From Spirochaetales bacterium (GTDB taxonomy: Bacteria > Spirochaetota > Spirochaetia > DSM-27196 > Salinispiraceae), in assembly GCA_009991955.1 (NCBI GenBank), contig JAACWS010000030.1, positions 1 to 38,976 of the forward strand: DNA of 38,976 nucleotides, read 5' to 3'. Below the pieces are notes generated by a model. It worked only from the letters and a program-made list of their open reading frames with translations. It did no database searches and was not told where the DNA came from. Numbering within the stretch: position 1 is the stretch's first letter; each line of letters opens with the position of its first letter. Below, one piece after another: positions 30,956 to 38,976 of this stretch. A program made the position numbers and the translations under genes.

Positions 30956-32799
30956 AAAGTCGGGGGACGATTTTCTTTTACCTGCTTGGCCTCGGTCTCC
31001 TCCTTTTAGGATTAGGAGTGTTTTCCTTTTCTCGAGTTGATCTATCCCTTCCCCAGGGAATTGGGTATCCCTTGTCGGTCGATAGTCCCGAACCGCTCAA
31101 TGCTACTCTTTCAACCCCTTCGTTGTCCCGTGGCCTGGATTTTTCACAAACTGGCCTCTTCTGGGAACCTTTCTCCCCTGAGGAAACGGTCGACCAGAGA
31201 ATTGAGAAACTCCTTTCGATCTTGGGTGATGAGGAAATCCTTGGCCAAGTGTTTCTCCTCGGATGGGATAGCGAATACGCCGAAGGGCCAGTGGTCGAAT
31301 GGATTGGTACCCGTAACATTGGTGGCGTGAAGATTTTTGGTTGGAACGGAAGAAATATTGCACGAACTGCCCAAACCCTTGGGGAATTGCAAACCTACGC
31401 CCTGGGAACCCGAGGAGGTATCCCCCTTCTCACATCAACCGATCAGGAAGGTGGATGGGTTCGACATGTAAAGGATACAACAAGCATTACTCCCGGAAAT
31501 ATGGCCCTGGGAGCGGGAGCGATACCCCGAGACGCTTTCCTTTCTGGTTACTTCATTGGGCAAGAATTGCGTGCGATTGGAATCAATATGAACCTTGCCC
31601 CAACGGTCGATGTATACATGAATCCCGAGGCTCACGTCATTGGACCGAGGTCCTTCTCAAGCGATGCAAACCTTACTGCTCTTTTGGGGCTGTCTTTCTA
31701 TCAGGGGCACGAAAAGGTACGAGTTATTTCAACGGCGAAGCACTTCCCGGGCCATGGTAACGCAACTGGTGACAGCCACGGCGAGATGCCAGTAGTCCTG
31801 GATACATGGAAGGAACTGGAAGAACGAGACCTGGTGCCCTTCAAACTCCTTATAGATGAAGGAATTCCAGCAGTTCTCACTGGGCATTTGAGTTTTCCCG
31901 AAATTACCGGAGACAACAAGCCGGCGAGCTTGTCCGAGGTCTTTAAGACCGAAATATTGCGGGGTTCCTTGGGTTTCGAGGGTATTGCGGTTACCGATGA
32001 CCTCTTTATGGAAGGAGCTTGGGAATATGGGGCGGACAAGAACTGGACTATTGCAGAAATAACCTTAGAATCGCTGCGAGCCGGAAACGACCTGGTTATG
32101 CTCTCTCAGACTCCCGGTCTTAATGATAGGGTCTGGACCCTCGCTTTGGAAAGATATCGATCAGATCCAAATTTACGAAATTCTATACAGAATTCTTTTC
32201 GGCGAATTCTAAGAATTAAGTACCGCTATCTTTTTCCTGAAGATCGGGTTCCTCTCCGTCCAGATCCGACGAAGGTATACGATCTCGTTCCCGCTCCGGG
32301 TTCGAAGGAGTTTTTTGCCGAACAAGCGGCCCGGGCTGTTCATATAATTTCGGGAGACAACTTGCCCCTAACCGATTGGCAGCCCGGGTCTACACTTCTA
32401 CTTGGGCAGGATCCGGACTTTTTTAGGGTTGGTCGCCAATACTTTCCAGGAGCTCGGGAATATCAGTTTCCTTACAATCCCCCACTCTCGGCTTCGGCGA
32501 CAGTCCTCAAAGACGTTCCTCTAATTGCCTCCCAGTACGAAACGGTAGTTTTTAACCTTGCTAACGGCAATTCTGCAGACGTCCTGGCGGCTTTAGAAAA
32601 CCTCCCCAGGGCGCCCGAGAGAATTTTTGTTCTTTCGATACTCACGCCTTCGTATTTGGAAAAAATCCCCTGGGTAATAAATGCCCTGGCAGTTTACGGC
32701 TGGGGTTCTGATAGCTTTAACGCTGGTTTTGCCGCCCTTACCGGTAGAATTCCGGCCACCGGTAGTAATCCTATACCCCACGTCCTAAGAGATCGATAA
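30952..32799 (+). CDS. Glycoside hydrolase family 3, NagZ-like, membrane-anchored or exported
   Basis: This is a 615-residue GH3 enzyme of the beta-N-acetylhexosaminidase type. A single N-terminal hydrophobic segment (about residues 7-26) exports or anchors it. STDQEGGWVRHV, KHFPGHGNATGDSHGEMPV and VTDDLFMEGA are the GH3 motifs; DSH supplies the acid/base His and TDD the nucleophile Asp. A C-terminal domain of about 190 residues follows the TIM barrel. E. coli NagZ is cytosolic and much shorter, so this is the exported, longer type. The start overlaps trxB by 4 nt. Peptidoglycan or amino-sugar glycosides are likely substrates. Confidence 0.88.
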   Translation: MKSRGTIFFYLLGLGLLLLGLGVFSFSRVDLSLPQGIGYPLSVDSPEPLNATLSTPSLSRGLDFSQTGLFWEPFSPEETVDQRIEKLLSILGDEEILGQVFLLGWDSEYAEGPVVEWIGTRNIGGVKIFGWNGRNIARTAQTLGELQTYALGTRGGIPLLTSTDQEGGWVRHVKDTTSITPGNMALGAGAIPRDAFLSGYFIGQELRAIGINMNLAPTVDVYMNPEAHVIGPRSFSSDANLTALLGLSFYQGHEKVRVISTAKHFPGHGNATGDSHGEMPVVLDTWKELEERDLVPFKLLIDEGIPAVLTGHLSFPEITGDNKPASLSEVFKTEILRGSLGFEGIAVTDDLFMEGAWEYGADKNWTIAEITLESLRAGNDLVMLSQTPGLNDRVWTLALERYRSDPNLRNSIQNSFRRILRIKYRYLFPEDRVPLRPDPTKVYDLVPAPGSKEFFAEQAARAVHIISGDNLPLTDWQPGSTLLLGQDPDFFRVGRQYFPGAREYQFPYNPPLSASATVLKDVPLIASQYETVVFNLANGNSADVLAALENLPRAPERIFVLSILTPSYLEKIPWVINALAVYGWGSDSFNAGFAALTGRIPATGSNPIPHVLRDR

Positions 32800-32800
32800 A

Positions 32801-33691
32801 ATGCCGTGGTTAAACAGGACGGCCCTTGGCTGGAGACATGTTCGACCTAAGGACCTAACAAATCTCCAAGATTTTTTATATTCTCACGAAATTTTTACGA
32901 ACAACCTAACGAGCCGTCTCTTTGGAAAACACTTTCAGGGCCTGGATCGGGCCTGGTCGTTATTTTTGCTCGAGGCAGAATCGGGTATAATGGGAGTACT
33001 AGGAATTCATAAGCACGGTTTCGCGGGTATTCACGTCTCGCGGAACAGCACTCCAACGGGATATGACCCCATGACAACCGAAGATCTGAGCGAACTCAAT
33101 AAAGTTGGGGCTTCGGCTTTTGGACGAATTCGCACCCTAATGGGAGCAAGGCCGATCGTTGAACAGCTCCTTGGGATATTGCCAAAACCCTTCGATCACC
33201 GGGTAGATTACTCGATGCTCTATCATCCCCTCGACACGAAAGTTCTTCTAGAACCTATTGAGGGACTTATCTGCCGTAGTTCGTCAATATACGACGAGGA
33301 AAGACTGCTTCCCCTCCAGCTACGCTACGAGAAGGAAGAAGTAGTCCTGCCCGGCCATCCAATAAATCCCGAAGGAACCCGCCGATTCCTTCTTCATAGC
33401 CTATCCCACCAAATCGCTGTTCACGGGGAATACAAGGGACGAATGGTGACCAAGGCTATGACCAACGCTCGGGGTAAACTCGTCGACCAGATTGGTGGTG
33501 TCTATACCGAGCCTGAGTACCGCGGGCAAGGTATGGCCCGGACAATTATGCTCGAACTTCTTTCCAGAATTGAAACTGAGGGAAAAGCGGCGAGCCTCTT
33601 TGTAAAACTTTCTAACTCCCCCGCCCTCCGGTTATACGCAAATCTTGGTTTTTTGCCAGTAGGCGGATTTTCTATTGTATACTTCTCCTAG
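32801..33691 (+). CDS. GNAT-family N-acetyltransferase
   Basis: This is a 296-residue protein. The C-terminal GNAT domain (about residues 195-296) contains QIGGVYTEPEYRGQGMARTI, the acetyl-CoA motif A with Q/RxxGxG/A, and ends with LRLYANLGFLPVGGF. The N-terminal half resembles the long lobe of two-domain GNAT proteins without clear motifs. The substrate is unknown. It starts one base after the GH3 stop with only a weak AGAG ribosome site, and it precedes glgA by 9 nt. Confidence 0.82.
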   Translation: MPWLNRTALGWRHVRPKDLTNLQDFLYSHEIFTNNLTSRLFGKHFQGLDRAWSLFLLEAESGIMGVLGIHKHGFAGIHVSRNSTPTGYDPMTTEDLSELNKVGASAFGRIRTLMGARPIVEQLLGILPKPFDHRVDYSMLYHPLDTKVLLEPIEGLICRSSSIYDEERLLPLQLRYEKEEVVLPGHPINPEGTRRFLLHSLSHQIAVHGEYKGRMVTKAMTNARGKLVDQIGGVYTEPEYRGQGMARTIMLELLSRIETEGKAASLFVKLSNSPALRLYANLGFLPVGGFSIVYFS

Positions 33692-33700
33692 GAGCGAACG

Positions 33701-35164
33701 ATGACCCCAATGAACATCCTCATGGTTTCCAGCGAAGTTTTTCCCTATGCAAAATCTGGTGGACTGGCCGACGTTCTGCCAAAACTCGCCGAGGCCCTGG
33801 ATAAACGCGGACATCGGGTGAAAATTGTTATGCCTCGATATTATGGAATAACCCGTTATCTTCTCGACAAACATCCGGCTCCCCTGGGTATTCCTATGGG
33901 GGATCAAGAATATTGGGTTGGGGTATATTCAACCCTCATACCGGGGACCCGAGTAGAAGTATATTTTCTCGACCACGAACAGCTCTTTGGGCGAGACGGA
34001 ATATACTCCGAAGCTGGGGGACCGGAGTTTCCCGATAATGTTCTTCGATTTGGTCTGCTCAGTCGTGGGGCATTCCAATTAGCAAAAATGCTCAATTGGT
34101 TTCCGGATATTCTTCAAGCTCACGATTGGCCGGCGGCCCCGGCCTTAGCGTACCTCAAATCCCTGGAGTCTGCGGGTCCTTTTCGAAAAACGAAGGGCGT
34201 TTTTACTATTCATAATCTGGGATACCAAGGAATATTCTCCCAGGACCAATTCAAATACCTTGGTTTAGACCCAAGTGATGAGACCCGATTAGGCTTCTCT
34301 TACCACGGGGGTATAAATTTCTTGCAGGCCGCCCTCGTCTGTGCCCATGGTATTTCCACCGTAAGCCCGGGCTATGGGGAGGAAATCCTCCAACCAGAAC
34401 TAGGTTTTGCCATGGATGGACTCCTGAATCTGAAAAAAAACGTCCTCGCCGGGATCCTCAACGGAATGGACTACGATATCTGGAATCCAAAAACCGATCA
34501 ACTCTTGCCTTTTCTCTACGATGAGAACAATTTGGAGGGAAAAGCAAAAAATAAAGCTGCCCTACAAGAACTCGCAGGGTTTTCTCAGACACCAGGTGTT
34601 CCATTGATAGGAATGGTCAGCCGTCTTGTTACACAGAAAGGTTTTGCACACCTGGTGGAGAATGATGGAGAAGCTCTACGAAAAATATGTGCCCTCCCAG
34701 CTCAAATTATAATCCTGGGCACTGGTGAGAAGCATATAGAAAAAAAACTGAGTGACTTAGCCTTGGAACTTCCTCATCTACAGGTCTTTATTCGATACAA
34801 CGAAAAAACGAGCCACCTTATTGAGGCAGGATCGGACTTCTTCCTCATGCCAAGCCTCTACGAGCCCTGTGGGCTTACCCAAATGTACGCCCTTTCCTAT
34901 GGCACTATTCCGATAGTTTCTCCAACCGGGGGCCTCAAGGATACGGTCGTCGACCGAGGGAAAAATCCGAAGACAGCTACCGGTTACTACTTCCCTATAC
35001 CCCTTACCGGAACCGGTATGGTTGAGACCCTAGCGAAAGCAACGAAGGTCTATCGTTTGCAACCTAAGGTCCATCGGGCAATGATTCTAAGAGGCATGGC
35101 CCTCCGGTTCGATTGGGAGTCCGCCGGACGACACTATGAGGAGTATTTTTTAAGTCTACCCTGA
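33701..35164 (+). CDS. glgA: Glycogen synthase GlgA
   Basis: This is a 487-residue GT5 ADP-glucose glycogen synthase. It has the N-terminal substrate motif KSGGLADVLPKL, the FTIHNLGYQG and LAGILNGMDYDIWNP segments, and the C-terminal LYEPCGLTQMYALSYGTIPI with the conserved acidic and Gly residues. Length is typical. AGGAG precedes the ATG. glgC, which makes ADP-glucose, begins 3.5 kb further on; the mrfB/mrfA-like pair lies between on the opposite strand. The 3' end overlaps mrfB by 9 nt. Confidence 0.95.
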   Translation: MTPMNILMVSSEVFPYAKSGGLADVLPKLAEALDKRGHRVKIVMPRYYGITRYLLDKHPAPLGIPMGDQEYWVGVYSTLIPGTRVEVYFLDHEQLFGRDGIYSEAGGPEFPDNVLRFGLLSRGAFQLAKMLNWFPDILQAHDWPAAPALAYLKSLESAGPFRKTKGVFTIHNLGYQGIFSQDQFKYLGLDPSDETRLGFSYHGGINFLQAALVCAHGISTVSPGYGEEILQPELGFAMDGLLNLKKNVLAGILNGMDYDIWNPKTDQLLPFLYDENNLEGKAKNKAALQELAGFSQTPGVPLIGMVSRLVTQKGFAHLVENDGEALRKICALPAQIIILGTGEKHIEKKLSDLALELPHLQVFIRYNEKTSHLIEAGSDFFLMPSLYEPCGLTQMYALSYGTIPIVSPTGGLKDTVVDRGKNPKTATGYYFPIPLTGTGMVETLAKATKVYRLQPKVHRAMILRGMALRFDWESAGRHYEEYFLSLP

Positions 35165-36361
35165 TTTCCGTCTAAGTCGTTGATGTCGCGAATTCCACCG
35201 GGCCCCTTGGGCCTGGGATAACCTCATCCGGGAGTCTGGGTGGATAGCCCAATAGTCTTCGAGTTCTTTCAACGCCTTTGAGGGATTCTTTTCCCGATGT
35301 TCGTAGTAAATGAGTAACCGTTCCAAGGACCACAGAGATCCGTCACCCACCCCAGCCTTCAACCAAGGAAGACTCGAGGAGTAATCTCCAAGGCCTATTA
35401 GCAGGCGAGGCAATAATTGGGCAAAACCACTTCCCTGCTCCAGGGTCAAACCCGCCAAGTAATCGAGATCGTTCTTTGAATATCCCTGGGGTACAAGAAA
35501 CCTCAGAAGTCCAAGGCGGGTTATTCCCCATTCCTCGAAAGCGGAGCTATCGGACTTCTGTTTCAGTGCCAGGGTGACCGTACCTAAAACCTGCGTGAGC
35601 TGAATCATGGACCAATGATCCGACAGGTGGTGGGCAAAAACATCGCTAAGGGAGGTAAAACTCCCCGGGTCTGGTATAGCAGCCCTGAGATACTCTTGAT
35701 ACAAACCTGGTATGAGCATGCCCGCTACATCCCTGATTCGTTGAACACCGAGGATCTCGTGTTCGATCGTTCCCAAACTACAAGATACTCGGGAATCGCG
35801 CCACAATCTTCGAACAGGACGAAGAAGATCGAGGTGATGAATCTCCGGCACGACGAGACCATTCATGATAAAACGGCTACGAAGTAAGGGTAAGTCGAAG
35901 GTCGATCCGTTATAGCTTGCCAGGCCGTCGAATTGGCAGATTAATTCTTGTATTCGACCTAAGAATTCTGGTTCGTAGGGGTAGTCTTCCAGGAATACCT
36001 GGGTGCACTCCCAACTTCCCATTCGAGGGGAGGCGATCCCAAAGAGAAATATGACCGTTCCCGCCCCATTGCTGAGTCCCGTGGTCTCGGTATCGAACCA
36101 GGCCCAGTTTCCCGGGTGCCCTTCGAGTCCGTGGTATATCAAATTGGGGTCGATGGCCAGGGGAAATAGGGTTTTTAACTCCCAGACACCTGGGCGAACG
36201 AGTTTCCAAAGGGAATTCGTTGGTTGCAGGGGTTCTTGCCGCACCCCAACCGAGGTGAAAAAATCTCGGTGAGATACCTTACTCCTTTTATTTCCCCTCC
36301 TATCCTGGTCTACTTTGTTGTCTTTAATCTTTTTGAGCCGGTTATAGAGACTTGAACTCAT
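35156..36361 (-). CDS. mrfB: MrfB/YprB-like DEDD exonuclease
   Basis: This is a 401-residue protein with an RNase H-like (DEDD) exonuclease domain at about residues 85-250. WFDTETTGL gives the DxE motif, GLASYNGSTFDLPLL the second Asp, and HHLSDHW the last acidic residue. The C-terminal 150 residues are helical, TPR-like. In B. subtilis the YprA (MrfA) helicase and YprB (MrfB) exonuclease act together in repair of mitomycin C damage. Here the two genes also sit together and overlap by 4 nt (ATGA), which supports the assignment. Confidence 0.85.
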   Translation of the reverse strand: MSSSLYNRLKKIKDNKVDQDRRGNKRSKVSHRDFFTSVGVRQEPLQPTNSLWKLVRPGVWELKTLFPLAIDPNLIYHGLEGHPGNWAWFDTETTGLSNGAGTVIFLFGIASPRMGSWECTQVFLEDYPYEPEFLGRIQELICQFDGLASYNGSTFDLPLLRSRFIMNGLVVPEIHHLDLLRPVRRLWRDSRVSCSLGTIEHEILGVQRIRDVAGMLIPGLYQEYLRAAIPDPGSFTSLSDVFAHHLSDHWSMIQLTQVLGTVTLALKQKSDSSAFEEWGITRLGLLRFLVPQGYSKNDLDYLAGLTLEQGSGFAQLLPRLLIGLGDYSSSLPWLKAGVGDGSLWSLERLLIYYEHREKNPSKALKELEDYWAIHPDSRMRLSQAQGARWNSRHQRLRRKSG

Positions 36362-38643
36362 AGTTCACCTAGACTCCTGAGAAAACTCAAAACCGAGGGC
36401 TTAGGATTCTCGATAATTTCCAGCTCCGCCGATCTAGGTCCAATACACGAAGGACAGCCATCGGCGCAATGACAATCGCGAATTTGTTCCAGGGCCGCAC
36501 GGGCAATGAGAGAAAAATTCTCCAAAAAACCTTCGGCAAGCCCTGTGCCACCGGGATAAGCATCGTAAAAAAAGAGGGCCGGTAGGTCAAAATGAGGATC
36601 TCGCAACCGCTCGCTGGTTCGAATATCCCCGGGATCGCAGAGTAAGAAAGCCGGCGCGACCTGCCGCAACAGATACCCTACTCGGGCCAATAGAGCAGGA
36701 ACTTGTTCGGGCTCGACTTGTGCCAACAAATCGCCCCCTCGAGTTCCCGGGGGAAACAAGAGTATCGCCGAACGGGTATGCATTTCTTCTTCGGGTAAAA
36801 ATATCTCCCCATAGCCAATATTTTCGTGGGTATGAAACTTCAACTTCTTAAATTTCGTTGCCTGACTTCGGACCAAGACGTCCCCAATAACTCCGTGACA
36901 GGTTTTCCAGTCTTCGTAGCTGTCCTCGGTAAGGACGTGTAAGTCGGTTTTTGTTACCGCATCGGTGTAATAGTTGAGGGTAGACTCCTCAACGTAACAC
37001 CTTCGCTCCTCTAGATTTAGGTCGAGTACCGCAAACTGAACACCCCGGTGTAGATACACCGCTCGGGGAAATATGAGTTCTTTAGCACTCGGGCGATCCA
37101 TTTCGCCAAGTACCCGGTTCTTTCCTCGGGTAGTGTCGATAATGACAATATTTTCATTGACCGCTGAGCGAAGGCTTACACCCTCCGCAGGATAACCCTG
37201 AGACGCCCAGTAGTACCGACCTTGAGTAAATCGAAGAGTGCCATCTTCGGTGAGGAGTTCAAGATAGTCTTGGGCGTCGGGGAAATATGTGTCGTTTGGG
37301 CTAAACGGAAGCTCGAAAGCAGCACACCGAATATGGTCGGTTCTTATGAAGGGATTATGGGGATTAATGTAACCCGCTTCGGGGGCTTGATTTTCAAAAT
37401 ACTCCGGATGGTTAACGATGTACTGGTCCAGAGGAGCCGCCCCAGCTACGAGAATAGCCACCGAAGAGGTTCCCGATCTTCCGGCTCTGCCGGACTGCTG
37501 CCAAACCGAGGCAATCGAGCCCGGATACCCGGCGAGTATAGAGGCGTCCAAACCACCGATATCGATACCCAGTTCAAGGGCATTGGTGGATACTACCCCG
37601 TGAATCGTCCCTTCCCGAAGTCCTCGTTCTATGTCCCTACGTTCATTGGGCAGGTACCCACCACGATAACTTTCGACTCGAATTCCTTGGTTATCGGTAA
37701 ATATATTGCGCAGATTCTCATTCATATAGCCGGCGATGAGCTCTACCCGGACCCGACTGCGAGCAAAAACGATCGTCTTAATACCCTTCTTTAAAAGTAC
37801 TATTCCGAGCTTCTGGGCTTCGTTCACCGTACTTTTGCGAATACCCTGCACTCGATCGACCAAGGGTGGATTATAGGTAATTAGGTGTTTCTCACCAGCT
37901 GGTGAGCCATTTTCATCGATGAGGGTAATGTCGAGACCGGTTACCTTTTTGGCTAACTGCCCGGGATTCCCGAGGGTGGCCGAGCAACAAATAAAGACAG
38001 GATTCGAGCCGTAAAAGTTCAGTATCCTTCGTAACCGAGCGATTACATTGGCCAGATGGGATCCAAAAACACCCCGGTAGGAGTGAAGTTCATCAATAAC
38101 TACAAACTCCAGATTCTTGAGAAAGGTTATCCACTTGGGATGATTAGGCAAGATGCCCGAATGGAGCATATCGGGATTCGTGATAATTATTTGACCAGTT
38201 TGTTTTGCGCTCGCCCGAAGGCTCACTGGGGTATCGCCATCGTAGGTAGCAACCTTTATCTTGGGGCCGGACAGGGAAATTTCGTTGAGAACCGATTGCT
38301 GATCCTGGCTTAGGGCTTTGGTTGGAAACAGGTAGAGGGCCCGGGTCTCGGGTTTCTCGAGAATTTTCTGGAGTATCGGGAGGTTGTAACTGAGGGTTTT
38401 CCCCGACGCCGTTGGTGTAATCAAACAAACAGATGTGCGTTCCCTCACCAAATCCCAGGTTCGTCGTTGGTGAGAATAGAGTTCGGTGATTCCCAGGGCC
38501 TCCAGGGCAGTTTTTAGTCGCGGGTGAACCTCTTCGGGTAGAGGCAAGAAGCTTCCCTTTCGGGGTGGAAAGATTTTCCAGCTTACAACATTCTCGACAA
38601 ATCGTGGTTCCTGCCTTAACTGATCAATCCAGGATAAACTCAT
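36358..38643 (-). CDS. mrfA: MrfA/YprA-like DEAD-box DNA helicase
   Basis: This is a 761-residue superfamily 2 helicase. Motif I is TPTASGKT (near residue 77), motif II VIDELHSYRG, motif III SATLGNPGQLA and motif VI QQSGRAGR. The C-terminal MZB/DUF1998 region ends with CHCADGCPSC, the four-cysteine metal site of MrfA. The start is probably the ATG at 38643 (MSLSWIDQL). A longer frame from a TTG at 38700 overlaps glgC and has no ribosome site. TATGAT 7 nt upstream suggests a leaderless transcript. It is followed by mrfB. Confidence 0.9.
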   Translation of the reverse strand: MSLSWIDQLRQEPRFVENVVSWKIFPPRKGSFLPLPEEVHPRLKTALEALGITELYSHQRRTWDLVRERTSVCLITPTASGKTLSYNLPILQKILEKPETRALYLFPTKALSQDQQSVLNEISLSGPKIKVATYDGDTPVSLRASAKQTGQIIITNPDMLHSGILPNHPKWITFLKNLEFVVIDELHSYRGVFGSHLANVIARLRRILNFYGSNPVFICCSATLGNPGQLAKKVTGLDITLIDENGSPAGEKHLITYNPPLVDRVQGIRKSTVNEAQKLGIVLLKKGIKTIVFARSRVRVELIAGYMNENLRNIFTDNQGIRVESYRGGYLPNERRDIERGLREGTIHGVVSTNALELGIDIGGLDASILAGYPGSIASVWQQSGRAGRSGTSSVAILVAGAAPLDQYIVNHPEYFENQAPEAGYINPHNPFIRTDHIRCAAFELPFSPNDTYFPDAQDYLELLTEDGTLRFTQGRYYWASQGYPAEGVSLRSAVNENIVIIDTTRGKNRVLGEMDRPSAKELIFPRAVYLHRGVQFAVLDLNLEERRCYVEESTLNYYTDAVTKTDLHVLTEDSYEDWKTCHGVIGDVLVRSQATKFKKLKFHTHENIGYGEIFLPEEEMHTRSAILLFPPGTRGGDLLAQVEPEQVPALLARVGYLLRQVAPAFLLCDPGDIRTSERLRDPHFDLPALFFYDAYPGGTGLAEGFLENFSLIARAALEQIRDCHCADGCPSCIGPRSAELEIIENPKPSVLSFLRSLGEL

Positions 38644-38649
38644 AAAAAA

Positions 38650-38655
38650 ATCATA
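38650..38655 (-). promoter_or_regulatory. -10 element of mrfA, leaderless geometry
   Basis: TATGAT on the minus strand ends 7 nt before the preferred mrfA ATG at 38643. The intervening bases are all T, with no ribosome site. The -35 region at a 17-nt spacer is poor, and the spacer is T-rich. It faces the glgC promoter within 30 nt. Confidence 0.35.
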
Positions 38656-38676
38656 CCAAAAAAAAATACTTACGGA

Positions 38677-38682
38677 TATAAT
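38677..38682 (+). promoter_or_regulatory. -10 element of glgC
   Basis: TATAAT lies 18 nt before the glgC ATG. The -35 at 17 nt spacing (TACCAA) is poor. The short predicted leader holds the AGAGGAG ribosome site. Confidence 0.5.
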
Positions 38683-38699
38683 AGAAAGAGGAGCCTGCA

Positions 38700-38976
38700 A
38701 TGAACAATGTACTGACGATTATCCTCGGCGGTGGAAAAGGAACACGACTCTACCCACTGACCAAAGACAGAGCAAAACCTGCTGTCCCCTTCGGCGCAAA
38801 GTATAGGTTAGTTGATATTCCCATATCGAATTCAATAAATGCAGGCTTCAAAAAAATTTATGTTCTTACCCAATTCAACTCTGCAAGTTTGCACCTGCAT
38901 TTAGCGAACTCGTATATGTTCGACTCCTTTACGAGAGGATTTGTTGAAATTCTTGCAGCCGAGCAGACCTTTGACC
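38700..38976 (+). CDS. glgC: Glucose-1-phosphate adenylyltransferase GlgC (partial, 5' end)
   Basis: The first 92 codons are present; the gene runs off the right edge. GlgC makes ADP-glucose for glycogen synthase. The opening reads [20 protein letters not shown] with the pyrophosphorylase signature GGGxGTRL, then [20 protein letters not shown] and [14 protein letters not shown], all typical of the family. AGAGGAG lies 6 nt before the ATG at 38700. It is divergent from mrfA. Confidence 0.95.
   Translation, partial: MNNVLTIILGGGKGTRLYPLTKDRAKPAVPFGAKYRLVDIPISNSINAGFKKIYVLTQFNSASLHLHLANSYMFDSFTRGFVEILAAEQTFD

Noticed and set aside
37222-37794. 190-codon ORF on the plus strand
   Set aside because: It lies inside mrfA on the opposite strand; mrfA carries clear helicase motifs there.
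38644-38700. N-terminal extension of mrfA
   Set aside because: It starts with TTG, has no ribosome site, codes for an odd hydrophobic stretch, and would overlap the glgC start and both promoters.
1-38976. CRISPR arrays, insertion sequences, prophage or toxin-antitoxin genes
   Set aside because: No repeat-spacer pattern, transposase, integrase or phage gene was found on either strand; gene order looks like a stable chromosome core.

Overview
This window comes from the chromosome of a motile, probably free-living spirochaete of the Spirochaetales. The strongest clue is the flagellar gene content. Two FlaA sheath-type proteins occur together with two FlaB core flagellins, FlaG, FliD, FlgK, FlgL, FlgN, FliW and CsrA, which is the composition of spirochaetal periplasmic flagella. 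Methionine synthesis (metX, metW) and glycogen synthesis (glgA, glgC) argue against a strongly reduced parasite. I cannot name a species.

Layout. 1-3715 (+): an mlaE-mlaF-mlaD lipid-transport operon followed by a TPR lipoprotein. 3712-5590 (-): an Aat-like transferase, a PilZ protein and an N-formylglutamate amidohydrolase-family protein. 5591-6475 is the longest stretch without a gene. 6476-6562 (-) is tRNA-Leu(UAA). 6671-8636: tatD, converging on and overlapping an orphan cyclic-nucleotide-binding histidine kinase. 8736-10208 (-): flaA1-flaA2 with a consensus sigma-70 promoter and a clear terminator. 10541-11254 (-): an unknown membrane protein. 11347-13088 (+): metX-metW. 13204-15241 (+): infC-rpmI-rplT, a ZapB-like coiled coil and zapA. 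15278-17272 (+): a PilZ protein and a TPR protein. 17451-25600 (+): flaB, flaB, flaG, fliD, an unknown protein, a membrane PilZ protein, a small unknown protein, tsaE and tsaB. 25602-29929 (-): flgN-flgK-flgL-fliW-csrA, behind a sigma-28-type promoter. 30026-35164 (+): a thioredoxin-reductase-like gene, a GH3 glycosidase, a GNAT protein and glgA. 35156-38643 (-): a MrfB/MrfA-like repair pair. 38700 to the end (+): the start of glgC.

How it works together. The window holds the late flagellar filament genes plus the FliW-CsrA switch that in other bacteria couples flagellin translation to flagellin secretion. Both flaB leaders carry a 7-bp hairpin that exposes GGA in its loop. In both, this GGA lies exactly 24 nt before the GGA of the Shine-Dalgarno sequence. 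The stem sequences differ but pairing is kept, which is what two-site CsrA control predicts. The sheath genes (flaA) appear to use sigma-70, while the first flagellin and the flgN operon have sigma-28-like promoters.

Three other patterns stand out. Several genes have a promoter placed so that transcription would start at or next to the ATG, with no Shine-Dalgarno sequence, which suggests leaderless mRNAs. All four convergent gene pairs overlap or abut with no terminator between them. The MlaF-like ATPase keeps Walker A but has lost the catalytic glutamate, the switch histidine and a normal signature motif. All functions are read from sequence motifs; no database search was run.
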